NCBI GenBank assembly: GCA_002707185.1
Contig: PAMF01000013.1
Coordinates: 19,364-28,851, forward strand
DNA: 9,488 nucleotides
Source: Chloroflexota bacterium
GTDB taxonomy: Bacteria > Chloroflexota > Dehalococcoidia > UBA3495
Direction of reading: 5' to 3'
Both the position numbers and the translations under genes were made by a program. Positions 1-6,339 of the stretch are shown here, one piece after another (position 1 is the stretch's first letter; each line of letters opens with the position of its first letter). The notes under the pieces were generated by a model. That model saw only the letters and a program-made list of their open reading frames with translations, did not search any database and was not told the DNA's origin.

Positions 1-458
1 ATATAGTTGACGGTTACCGATCCAGTATCTAGGAAGTCAACAGATGTTACTTGATGACTTTCTCGTACATCTACACCATTTTTCCTGCTATTTTCCAATA
101 ATATATTGTCAAAAGTGGGCCGCCAAACTTGAAAAGCATGCGGATATTGATGGTTTGTTTCTGAGAAATACCAACTCCAGGGGTCGGGCTGGCTGCCCCA
201 TAGCATGGTCGCACCATATTTGGGCAAAAAACCGGATTGCTCAACTTCAGTAATAACTCCCAGTTCCTTCAAAACAGGCATGCTGGCTGGGAGTAATGAT
301 TCGCCAACATGATCCCTTGGGAATTTGGCTCTTTCGAGCAGAATTACGCTTAATCCCTTACGGGCTAACATTGTCGCTACGGTAGTTCCTGCCGGCCCGC
401 CACCTACGACGACTATTAGGGCACTGGTTCTATATGATCCAGAATTATTAGTTAACAA
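1..458 (-). CDS. Flavin-dependent halogenase/FAD monooxygenase-like protein, N-terminal part (cut by window edge)
   Basis: The visible 152 residues are the FAD-binding N-terminus of the tryptophan-halogenase/geranylgeranyl-reductase-like flavoprotein group. Seen: a Rossmann motif GGGPAG at residues 19-24, the adenosine-ribose-binding acidic end of beta 2 (LLER, 40-43), the family signature HVGESLLP at 50-57, a lysine in KYGA (K80) about 28 residues after the GES motif, where flavin halogenases carry their catalytic lysine, and WRPTFDNILL at 112-121. The WxWxIP motif that separates halogenases from plain monooxygenases would lie beyond the left edge, so chemistry is undecided. The frame is closed by TAA directly before a TTG at 458-456. 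No ATG or GTG occurs between that stop and the FAD motif, so TTG is the most likely start, although its ribosome-binding site is poor. Cytoplasmic; substrate unknown. Confidence 0.85.
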   Translation of the reverse strand, partial: MLTNNSGSYRTSALIVVVGGGPAGTTVATMLARKGLSVILLERAKFPRDHVGESLLPASMPVLKELGVITEVEQSGFLPKYGATMLWGSQPDPWSWYFSETNHQYPHAFQVWRPTFDNILLENSRKNGVDVRESHQVTSVDFLDTGSVTVNY

Positions 459-488
459 TTAATAATCCCATTCTTTACTTAGTTGAGT

Positions 489-520
489 TAAAAAGGGCAC
501 GTTTTTTCGTGCCCTTTTTA
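489..520 (-). terminator. Rho-independent terminator of the molybdopterin-subunit gene
   Basis: A 13-bp perfect stem (489-501 with 508-520) with core GGGCACG/CGTGCCC closes a 6-nt loop of T (A on the minus strand). It is flanked by A5 and T5 tracts, so it would work in either direction. It lies 24 nt beyond the stop codon of the minus-strand gene ending at 544 and so most likely ends that transcript. Confidence 0.9.
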
Positions 521-543
521 GGTAATTACGTGTTAACCAAATA

Positions 544-2865
544 TCAGCTATTTTGTTCCCACAGCGCTTCCAGAACACTGCCAGGGTTCATGGGAAGTGT
601 ATCCATCCGGACCCCGACAGCATCATGAATGGCATTTGCAATTGCTGCCATGGGAGGAACCAGGGAAACTTCTCCTACACCTCTCACCCCTAGTGGATGA
701 CCGGGATTTGCCACTTCCACAATGACCGTGTCTATCATCGGCAGATCAAGGCTAGTTGGCATTCGATAGTCCAAGAAGCTGGAATTCATCATTTGACCTT
801 GGTCACTTAGGAAATATTCTTCGTTTAAAGCCCATCCGATTCCTTGTACGGCGCCTCCCTGTATTTGTCCTTCAACATAACTTGGATGGATAGCTTTTCC
901 ACAGTCTTGGATAGCTGTGAATCGTAGAATTTCTACTTTGCCTGTATCCGGGTCAACCTCTACATCGACGATGTGAAGTCCAAATGCGTTTCCTACTCCG
1001 CCGGGATTCGCTGTTCCTCTTCCAACTATTGGACCACCTGTCCCGTTAAGCCTTCGGGATAACTGGTCGAAAGTTAGCCGGAGTTCAGGATCTGATTTAT
1101 GTGAAAGAACTCCGTCTTTATATTCAGTGTCTTCTACAGCGCAGTCCCAGATCTTTGCTGCTCTCTCTAGCATTTGAGCCCGCACATCTTCTGCAGCTTG
1201 ATAAACTGCTGTCCCCATCTTAAAGGTTACTCCGCTTCCTCCAGCTCCCGAACTGTATCCTATGGAATCGGTGTCTGCTATGGAAGGTTTAACTTTTTCT
1301 GCAGGTATCCCTAGAACCTCAGCTACGTGCATTGCCATTGCTGCTCTACTACCACCTATATCAGGTGATCCTTCGACTAAGCTCACATTACCATCTGGCA
1401 TCACGCTGACTACTGCACTTGCCGGTCCAGATCCATTGAACCAGGCTCCTGCCGCTACGCCTCTGCCTCTATTAGGGCCTTCTAGGGGGGTTAGCCAGTG
1501 AGCGTGTTGTTGTGCGGCCTGTAAAATTTCGACAAATCCGATCTTCCGATAAACTGGTCCGGTGGCTTGCCTGCTACCCTCTTTAACCGCATTTAATTGT
1601 CTCAGTTCAACAGGGTCTATCCCTAATTTGCGGGCTAATTCGTCGATAGCTTGTTCAGCAGCGAATGATGCGGAAGGAGAACCGGGGGCTCGATAAGCGG
1701 AAGATTTCTGAACGTTGGTTACCACATCGTATCCTTCGATGAAGGCGTTACTTACTTCATACGGAGCAAACATGGTGCGGCATCCCGATGGTACTGGCGA
1801 TCCTGGGAATGCACCTGCCTCATAAACTAGAGTGGCTTGAACTGCTGTAAATTTACCGGCATTGGTAGCACCAATTTTGGTTTTTATATGTGTTCCGCAG
1901 GTGGGCCCCGTACCCACAAATACTTCCGTGCGGCTCATTGCTATTTTGACGGGTTTCCCAGTCTTACGAGATAGTATGGCGACTACTGGCTCTAAATAGC
2001 AGCCACCCTGTCCTTTGCCTCCAAATCCCCCACCTATCTCCATAGGTATGACTTTAACTTGAGAGACCGAAACCCCAATTATCTTAGCGGTGTGATCCCT
2101 GAGAGCGAAGTGTCCCTGGCTACTAGCCCATATAGTTACGGTGTCATTTGTGTTCCATTGGGCAGTGGCGGAATGGGGTTCAATGTAACCCTGATGAACA
2201 GGTTTTGTGTGGTATTCGCGCTCAACTATTAAATCGGCCTCTTTGAATCCTTGTTCTGGATCTCCGAGTTTGAATTCAAAATGGTTGGCTATATTTGAGT
2301 TGTCCCCAACGGCCCCTGAACTATACCCACCGGGACGGAGGGCGGGGCTATCAAGGGATAACAGCCTTTCGTGTACTAGAGGTGCTCCCTCTTTCATTGC
2401 TGAGTCAGCATCCAATACAGGAGTTAATATCTCGTATTCAATATCAATCAATTCCAGGGCTTGTTCAGCCAGGGCTGGGCTAGTGGCTGCTACCGCAGCT
2501 ATGGCATGCCCTAGATAAAGTGCTTTTTCCCTTGCCAAGACATTCCTACTGTAAAAGCCATAATTGACGTTGGCACCCTCTTCTAAATCTGCGACTTCCG
2601 CGGACATCTCTGGGAGGTCCATACCTGTGACTACTGCTTCTACACCTTGTAACGCTAGAGCTCGGGTGGCGTCAATTGTTTTTATTCTGGCATGGGCATA
2701 GGGACTGCGAAGAATCTTTCCGTGTAACATGCCCGGCAAATGAATGTCTGCGGCGTATCGGGCTCTGCCCATCACCTTATCAGCTCCATCGTGCCGGATA
2801 GGTCGTGTTCCAACTACATTGTATTCTTCGGTTGAGAGCACTTGGTTTGGTTTGTAGTCCAGCAT
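544..2865 (-). CDS. Xanthine dehydrogenase family protein, molybdopterin-binding large subunit
   Basis: Molybdenum-cofactor (MCD-type) catalytic subunit of a xanthine dehydrogenase/CO-dehydrogenase-type hydroxylase; 773 residues, the usual length for a separate large subunit. Seen: the N-terminal a/b-hammerhead domain (about 20-135, with RSPYAHARI), the cofactor motif GGGFGGKG at 278-285, the active-site loop AYRAPGSP at 390-397, a second cofactor-binding domain with GGSGVTF near 542-548, and the C-terminal GVRGVGE with the presumed catalytic base Glu732. It lacks the CoxL signature AYRCSFR, so it is not form I CO dehydrogenase. The usual GQG motif reads DIGGSR at 502-507, so the cofactor-contacting Gln is absent. 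The frame opens at a TTG at 2883, but ATG at 2865 is preferred because AGGGAGG sits 5 nt upstream of it. No 2Fe-2S or FAD partner subunit is adjacent; the substrate cannot be predicted. Probably transcribed alone and ended by the hairpin at 489-520. Confidence 0.93.
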   Translation of the reverse strand: MLDYKPNQVLSTEEYNVVGTRPIRHDGADKVMGRARYAADIHLPGMLHGKILRSPYAHARIKTIDATRALALQGVEAVVTGMDLPEMSAEVADLEEGANVNYGFYSRNVLAREKALYLGHAIAAVAATSPALAEQALELIDIEYEILTPVLDADSAMKEGAPLVHERLLSLDSPALRPGGYSSGAVGDNSNIANHFEFKLGDPEQGFKEADLIVEREYHTKPVHQGYIEPHSATAQWNTNDTVTIWASSQGHFALRDHTAKIIGVSVSQVKVIPMEIGGGFGGKGQGGCYLEPVVAILSRKTGKPVKIAMSRTEVFVGTGPTCGTHIKTKIGATNAGKFTAVQATLVYEAGAFPGSPVPSGCRTMFAPYEVSNAFIEGYDVVTNVQKSSAYRAPGSPSASFAAEQAIDELARKLGIDPVELRQLNAVKEGSRQATGPVYRKIGFVEILQAAQQHAHWLTPLEGPNRGRGVAAGAWFNGSGPASAVVSVMPDGNVSLVEGSPDIGGSRAAMAMHVAEVLGIPAEKVKPSIADTDSIGYSSGAGGSGVTFKMGTAVYQAAEDVRAQMLERAAKIWDCAVEDTEYKDGVLSHKSDPELRLTFDQLSRRLNGTGGPIVGRGTANPGGVGNAFGLHIVDVEVDPDTGKVEILRFTAIQDCGKAIHPSYVEGQIQGGAVQGIGWALNEEYFLSDQGQMMNSSFLDYRMPTSLDLPMIDTVIVEVANPGHPLGVRGVGEVSLVPPMAAIANAIHDAVGVRMDTLPMNPGSVLEALWEQNS

Positions 2866-2993
2866 TAAAGCCTCCCTGAACAATGTTTGTATAATATCTA
2901 AAAGAATTTACTTATGAGTATTAATTTACCACAAAAAGGATAGCGACACGTAGTTAATCACATAGGGAACGCCTTCAAATTGGTACTCTGTGC

Positions 2994-3022
2994 TTGACAT
3001 GAAATTTAGTAAGTCCTACTCT
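2994..3022 (+). promoter_or_regulatory. Sigma70-type promoter for the selenoprotein gene
   Basis: A perfect -35 TTGACA (2994-2999), a 17-nt spacer and a -10 TACTCT (3017-3022, 4 of 6 consensus) place the transcription start near 3029, about 33 nt before the ATG at 3062. Confidence 0.6.
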
Positions 3023-3024
3023 TC

Positions 3025-3044
3025 AATTGAATGCTGATTCAATT
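3025..3044. promoter_or_regulatory. Inverted repeat over the predicted transcription start (candidate operator)
   Basis: The arms AATTGAAT (3025-3032) and ATTCAATT (3037-3044) are perfectly complementary over 8 bp around a 4-nt GCTG centre. The repeat begins just after the -10 element of the selenoprotein promoter and ends 5 nt before the GGAG ribosome-binding site. This is a typical position for a repressor-binding site. It could instead act as a leader hairpin if transcription starts further upstream. Confidence 0.45.
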
Positions 3045-3061
3045 TAATCGGAGTGCAAACC

Positions 3062-3607
3062 ATGCTTGATTCCAATAAAGGGACGGTAGTCTTATTGAAT
3101 CCCACGGCTCCACCAAGAGATATCGAACATCCCATGGCGGAACGTTTGCCGGATATGGGAGGTAAAACTATAGGGTTTTTATGGAATAATAAGCCGAATG
3201 GTGATGTGCTATTCGGCAGACTAGAAGCGTTGTTGAGGCAAAAATACGAAATTAAGGATGCAATATACGGCCAAAAGCCTACGGCATCCATTCCTGTTTC
3301 CAAGGAAGTGCTGGATAAAATGGTTGATTCTGTTGATGCGGCGGTTGTTGGGTTAGGTGATTGAGGATCCTGTACTTCGTGGAGTATCCACGATGCAGTA
3401 GAGTTAGAAAAAAGAGGAATACCAACTGTGACCGTTTGCACACATCTCTTCACTAAATTAGGTAACGTTGAAAGGCGGTCATTAGGAATGCCTGAACTAC
3501 CTCTAGCAATACCCCAGCACCCGTTGGGAGGCTTACAGGTAGATGCCGTTACGAAAAAGGCAGATCAATTGCTGGAGTATGTGATTGCAGGATTGGTAAA
3601 ATCATAG
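3062..3607 (+). CDS. UGSC-family selenoprotein (in-frame UGA read as selenocysteine at residue 101)
   Basis: The frame runs 100 codons to TGA at 3362-3364, then continues open for 80 codons to TAG at 3605-3607. The joined product is 181 residues with the motif U101-G-S-C104, the signature of the UGSC (seleno)protein family, whose other members carry Cys at the first position. Both sides of the TGA look like one domain: VVGLGD before it, then GSCTSW and, further on, EKRGIPTVTV and PQHPLGG after it. A hairpin fitting a bacterial SECIS lies 12 nt after the TGA. ATG 3062 is preferred over the in-frame GTG 3053 because GGAG ends 8 nt before it. U-x-x-C suggests a selenenylsulfide redox centre, and the surrounding fold recalls the C-terminal part of glycine-reductase protein B (inference). 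No signal peptide, so cytoplasmic. The alternative, a Cys-to-stop nonsense mutation, is less likely given the intact downstream frame and the hairpin. Confidence 0.88.
3377..3393 (+). promoter_or_regulatory. Candidate bacterial SECIS hairpin
   Basis: A 7-bp perfect stem, TCGTGGA (3377-3383) with TCCACGA (3387-3393), closes the loop GTA (3384-3386); a C-G pair (3375/3395) lies just outside. Nineteen nucleotides separate the TGA at 3362-3364 from the apical loop, within the roughly 16-37 nt expected for bacterial SECIS elements, and the loop starts with the expected G. It lies wholly inside the coding sequence and would bind SelB to recode the UGA. SelB recognition itself cannot be shown from sequence. 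Confidence 0.75.
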
Positions 3608-3646
3608 GAGTTATTTTTCTGCCCAGTAAATATAAAGGCACCCAAG

Positions 3647-3680
3647 AGAAAGCCCGGCTCACTAAGTAGCCGGGATTTCT
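3647..3680 (+). terminator. Probable weak terminator after the selenoprotein gene
   Basis: AGAAA-g-CCCGGCT pairs with AGCCGGG-a-TTTCT (12 bp with one internal G.A mismatch) around an 8-nt loop, 40 nt after the TAG at 3605-3607. The tract after the stem (GTTTATG) is only moderately T-rich, so termination may be partial and allow read-through into the next gene. Confidence 0.6.
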
Positions 3681-3757
3681 GTTTATGAATCGTGTACTTT
3701 TGATCAGATCCAAGATTGCTATTCAGTGAAAGGAAAACATCTAAAAGGAGATAGATT

Positions 3758-4789
3758 TTGGTTAATCTAGATTCCGATAAGTTTGAAATTCAGAATGATT
3801 ATGAATTAATTCAAAGTTGGTTTATAGACCAAGGTTGGGGTGATGGTCTGCCTATTGTTCCTCCTACCCAAGATAGGGTTGACCGGATGTTACTTGGCAC
3901 CGTTATGAAAGCGGATCATATAGTTGGTGAAATACCACCTAACTACGGGTCAGCTACCGTAGAACGGATTGCAATTAATGCGGTGATGGCCGGTTGTTTA
4001 CCAGAATATCTGCCTGTTGTCTTGGCTGCTGTGGAAGCTATTAGTGACCCCGCTTTTAATTTGTACGGCATACAGGCCACTACTCATTCATGTGCCCCGT
4101 TGGTAATTGTAAATGGACCTATTAGAGAATCCTTGGGTATGAACAGTTCATCCGGAGCTTACGGTCCCGGATGGAGGTCCAACGCGACTATAGGGAGAGC
4201 TGTTCGCTTAGTTTTGCTTAATATAGGGGGTGGTTACCCTGGAATTGGAGATATGTCTACCCAGGGAGCTCCTTCGAAATATACATATTGTGTAGCTGAA
4301 AACGAGGAGGCAAACCCATGGCTTCCGTTGCATGTGGACCGAGGATTCCAAAAAAATGACAGCACAGTAACGGTGTTGGCTGGAGAGCCCCCTCATAATA
4401 TCAATGATCATTCCGGTCGTTCGGCCGAGGATATTTTAACTCTAGTAGCTGGAGCGATGGCTGTGACTGGCGCAAACAATGCTTATACCGGCGGTCAAAC
4501 TCTGCTGGCTCTGGGACCAGAACACGCTAATACTATCAACAATGATGGATTCGATAAATTGTCTATCGCTGAGTGGTTATCCAAACGTGCGAGGGTTCCT
4601 CTAGAACGGTATACTCACGATACGCTCATGGAAAGGTTCGGTAGGATCCCGGATGGTCCTGTTCCGATGGTCTCTTCTTCTGAGGATTTAATCGTTATGG
4701 TTCTGGGAGGACCTGGGAAGCATACTTCTTGGGTTCCAACCTTTGGAGGGACTACTAGCGCAGTTACAAGATCAATTAAGTTGTCCTGA
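3758..4789 (+). CDS. Conserved protein of unknown function (WGDGLP motif), downstream of the UGSC selenoprotein
   Basis: 343 residues with no signal peptide or membrane segment. I do not recognise a named domain. It has the look of a conserved family: WGDGLPIVPPT at 27-37 followed by a VDRML helix, THSCAPLVIVNGP at 109-121, a glycine-rich stretch with IGRAVRLVL and NIGGGYPG at 145-162, CVAENEEANPW at 178-188, GGQTLLALGPEHA at 245-257 and GGPGKHTSWVPTFGG at 317-331. Its three cysteines are at 80, 112 and 178; Cys112 and Cys178 lie in the most motif-like segments and are candidates for redox or metal chemistry. The start is TTG: AAAAGGAG at 3743-3750 ends 7 nt before it and no ATG lies near. 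My recollection, which I cannot verify here, is that such proteins often sit beside UGSC genes, so a shared function is a reasonable inference. The transporter gene starts 13 nt after its stop, so the two are probably one operon. Confidence 0.85.
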   Translation: MVNLDSDKFEIQNDYELIQSWFIDQGWGDGLPIVPPTQDRVDRMLLGTVMKADHIVGEIPPNYGSATVERIAINAVMAGCLPEYLPVVLAAVEAISDPAFNLYGIQATTHSCAPLVIVNGPIRESLGMNSSSGAYGPGWRSNATIGRAVRLVLLNIGGGYPGIGDMSTQGAPSKYTYCVAENEEANPWLPLHVDRGFQKNDSTVTVLAGEPPHNINDHSGRSAEDILTLVAGAMAVTGANNAYTGGQTLLALGPEHANTINNDGFDKLSIAEWLSKRARVPLERYTHDTLMERFGRIPDGPVPMVSSSEDLIVMVLGGPGKHTSWVPTFGGTTSAVTRSIKLS

Positions 4790-4802
4790 GACATAGTGAA
4801 TA

Positions 4803-6014
4803 ATGAATTGGTTCAGTTACCCTTTTACGGTTTTCCAATACCGTAATTTCACCTTTGTTTGGTCTTCTACTACTTTGGTGGGTATTGGGACCCAGATGGA
4901 AGCTGTTGTACTGGGTTGGTATATCTTGGCTGTCACCGAATCACCTGTTTTGGTGGGTTTGATATCTGCTGCTCGAATGTCTCTGAACGTGTTTGCCTTA
5001 TTCGCTGGAGCCGTGGCTGATCGAGTACCCAGAAATAAACTCTTAGCTGTGGTTGAATTCACGATGGCTTTTTTGGCGATCCTGATGCTGGGGTTGATTG
5101 TTACCGGTATATTGCAAATGTGGCATATTTTTTTTATAGCAGTGATTACCGGTATGGTTAGGGTGTTTCAAATTCCATCGGCGCAATCATTAGTGGCAGA
5201 TACGTTACCTCAAGATCGTATCCCAAACGGTGCAGCATTCAATACACTGGGTAGAAATATAGCAATGGTAGCTGGCCCATTAGTGGGTGGCATTCTATAT
5301 CAGAAAATGGGCCCTCAAGGGGCTTTTGTTGCAATAGCTATTCTTTATTTTGTTAGCGGTTGGTTCGCCTGGGTGATAACTTCTAGGCAGAATAGTCTTA
5401 AGGTTAATTCAGAGCCTGTTATTAAGGATGTCATCAGTGGTGTTAAATATGTGAAAGGAGAACAGGTGCTCTGGGCTACTTTGGTGGTTGCTTTAATCAT
5501 AGAATCTGCCGGTTGGACATTCCATACCACACTGGTCCCCATATACGCGTGGAGTGTTTTGAATACCGATGCTGCAGGACTTGGATTGTTACTGTTTGCT
5601 TTCGGATGTGGGTCCGTTTTGGGATCTGTAGGGTGGGCGTTCATTCCTAATCTCAGTCATGTCGGGAAGCTAATGTTCGCTGCAGTGATTTTTTGGCACT
5701 GTAGCATATTGATTTTTTCCACCACATCTTCCTTTTATCTTTCAATGTCTATTTTAATTGCTGTTGGTGCTGGTTTTGGATCCACTCAAGTATTCATGCT
5801 ATCGGCTTTGTTAGGGACTGCTATGGCAGAATATCGGGGTAGGGTAATGAGCCTCAGATCCATGGCTATATATGCTTTTGCTTTAGGTAGCATCTTTACT
5901 GGAGTTATGGCCGGAATTTGGGGAGCCCAATTGGCGGCGATCATTACCGGCCTACTGGGTCTTATATTTATAATCCTGCTTATTATAGTGGCACCAAAAT
6001 TGAGAAGTCTCTAA
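4803..6014 (+). CDS. MFS transporter (MFS_3/EntS-like exporter group)
   Basis: 403-residue integral membrane protein with about 12 hydrophobic segments in two halves, separated by a hydrophilic loop at roughly 194-220. This is the normal size and layout for a major facilitator superfamily member. Seen: the loop 2-3 signature GAVADRVPRNKLL at 69-81 (GxxxDRxxR type) and RVFQIPSAQSLVAD at 120-133, with GPLVGG at 158-163, a pattern typical of the MFS_3 group that includes enterobactin exporter-like proteins. The cargo is unknown; proton-driven export of a small molecule is the family default. It starts at ATG 4803, 13 nt after the preceding stop, with only a poor ribosome-binding site (GAG at 4788-4790, 12 nt away). 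This suggests translational coupling to the upstream gene of unknown function and hence a possible role in moving that protein's product or substrate. Confidence 0.93.
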   Translation: MNWFSYPFTVFQYRNFTFVWSSTTLVGIGTQMEAVVLGWYILAVTESPVLVGLISAARMSLNVFALFAGAVADRVPRNKLLAVVEFTMAFLAILMLGLIVTGILQMWHIFFIAVITGMVRVFQIPSAQSLVADTLPQDRIPNGAAFNTLGRNIAMVAGPLVGGILYQKMGPQGAFVAIAILYFVSGWFAWVITSRQNSLKVNSEPVIKDVISGVKYVKGEQVLWATLVVALIIESAGWTFHTTLVPIYAWSVLNTDAAGLGLLLFAFGCGSVLGSVGWAFIPNLSHVGKLMFAAVIFWHCSILIFSTTSSFYLSMSILIAVGAGFGSTQVFMLSALLGTAMAEYRGRVMSLRSMAIYAFALGSIFTGVMAGIWGAQLAAIITGLLGLIFIILLIIVAPKLRSL

Positions 6015-6113
6015 CTCCGACTTGGTTTGGATACGTTGACGGATTACATGATTAGATTAGGAACTTGATAGTTAATTCAGTCCGTTAGGACAATAGTTTA
6101 ATCTGCGAAATGA

Positions 6114-6143
6114 TGGACAGTGTACCAGATTGATCTATATAAT
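6114..6143 (+). promoter_or_regulatory. Sigma70-type promoter for tRNA-Ser
   Basis: -35 TGGACA (6114-6119, 5 of 6 consensus), an 18-nt spacer and a perfect -10 TATAAT (6138-6143) predict a start near 6150, about 30 nt before the mature tRNA 5' end. Confidence 0.7.
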
Positions 6144-6179
6144 CGATGCTTCAGTCCAATGGGTACGGTTATTTTTCAT

Positions 6180-6267
6180 GGAGAGGTGCCGGAGTGGACG
6201 AACGGGCGCGACTGGAAATCGCGTAGGGGCTAACCGCCTCTCGAGGGTTCGAATCCCTCCCTCTCCG
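6180..6267 (+). tRNA. tRNA-Ser (anticodon GGA)
   Basis: Class II tRNA of 88 nt. The acceptor arm GGAGAGG (6180-6186) pairs with CCTCTCC (6260-6266) and the discriminator is G6267. Anticodon stem CGCGA/TCGCG encloses CTGGAAA with anticodon GGA at 6214-6216, which reads UCC and UCU. The long variable arm (AGGGGC/GCCTCT with a 5-nt loop) is the serine hallmark, and the T arm is GAGGG-TTCGAAT-CCCTC. The 3' CCA is not encoded (CCG follows) and must be added enzymatically. It is not tRNA-Sec: the anticodon is not TCA and the acceptor stem is not lengthened. Confidence 0.97.
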
Positions 6268-6273
6268 CCGTTT

Positions 6274-6295
6274 TATGGGAAACACTTTTCCCATA
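6274..6295. terminator. Hairpin just after tRNA-Ser, possible terminator
   Basis: A perfect 9-bp stem, TATGGGAAA (6274-6282) with TTTCCCATA (6287-6295), closes the loop CACT, 6 nt after the tRNA. It is not followed by a T tract on either strand, so it may be a processing or weak termination signal. It could serve the tRNA or the convergent hydroxyacid dehydrogenase gene. Confidence 0.4.
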
Positions 6296-6339
6296 TAAGT
6301 GGGCTGAATTGACGCTGAATGTTCATACATTCGGGTACT

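Noticed and set aside
44..253. 69-codon plus-strand frame near the left edge
   Set aside because: It lies opposite the flavoprotein frame, which carries clear FAD-binding motifs.
544..2865. Assignment as aerobic CO dehydrogenase large subunit (CoxL)
   Set aside because: The form I active-site signature AYRCSFR is replaced by AYRAPGSP and no CoxM/CoxS genes are adjacent.
3062..3364. Selenoprotein gene as a 100-residue complete protein or a nonsense-mutated pseudogene
   Set aside because: The frame stays open for 80 codons after the TGA, continues the domain, produces the exact UGSC signature and has a correctly spaced hairpin; recoding explains all of this better.
3016..3453. 145-codon open frame on the minus strand opposite the selenoprotein gene
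   Set aside because: It covers the promoter, leader and UGA region of a well-supported plus-strand gene and its translation has no domain-like pattern; it is a shadow.
6180..6267. tRNA-Sec serving the selenoprotein
   Set aside because: The long variable arm could suggest it, but the anticodon is GGA, not TCA, and the acceptor stem is the normal 7 bp; it is tRNA-Ser.
6180..6295. tRNA 3' end as an integration site of a mobile element
   Set aside because: No integrase gene and no repeat of the tRNA 3' end was seen elsewhere in the window.
6130..6312. 60-codon open frame across the tRNA gene
   Set aside because: It overlaps the entire tRNA-Ser and its flanks; no ribosome-binding site or domain-like sequence.
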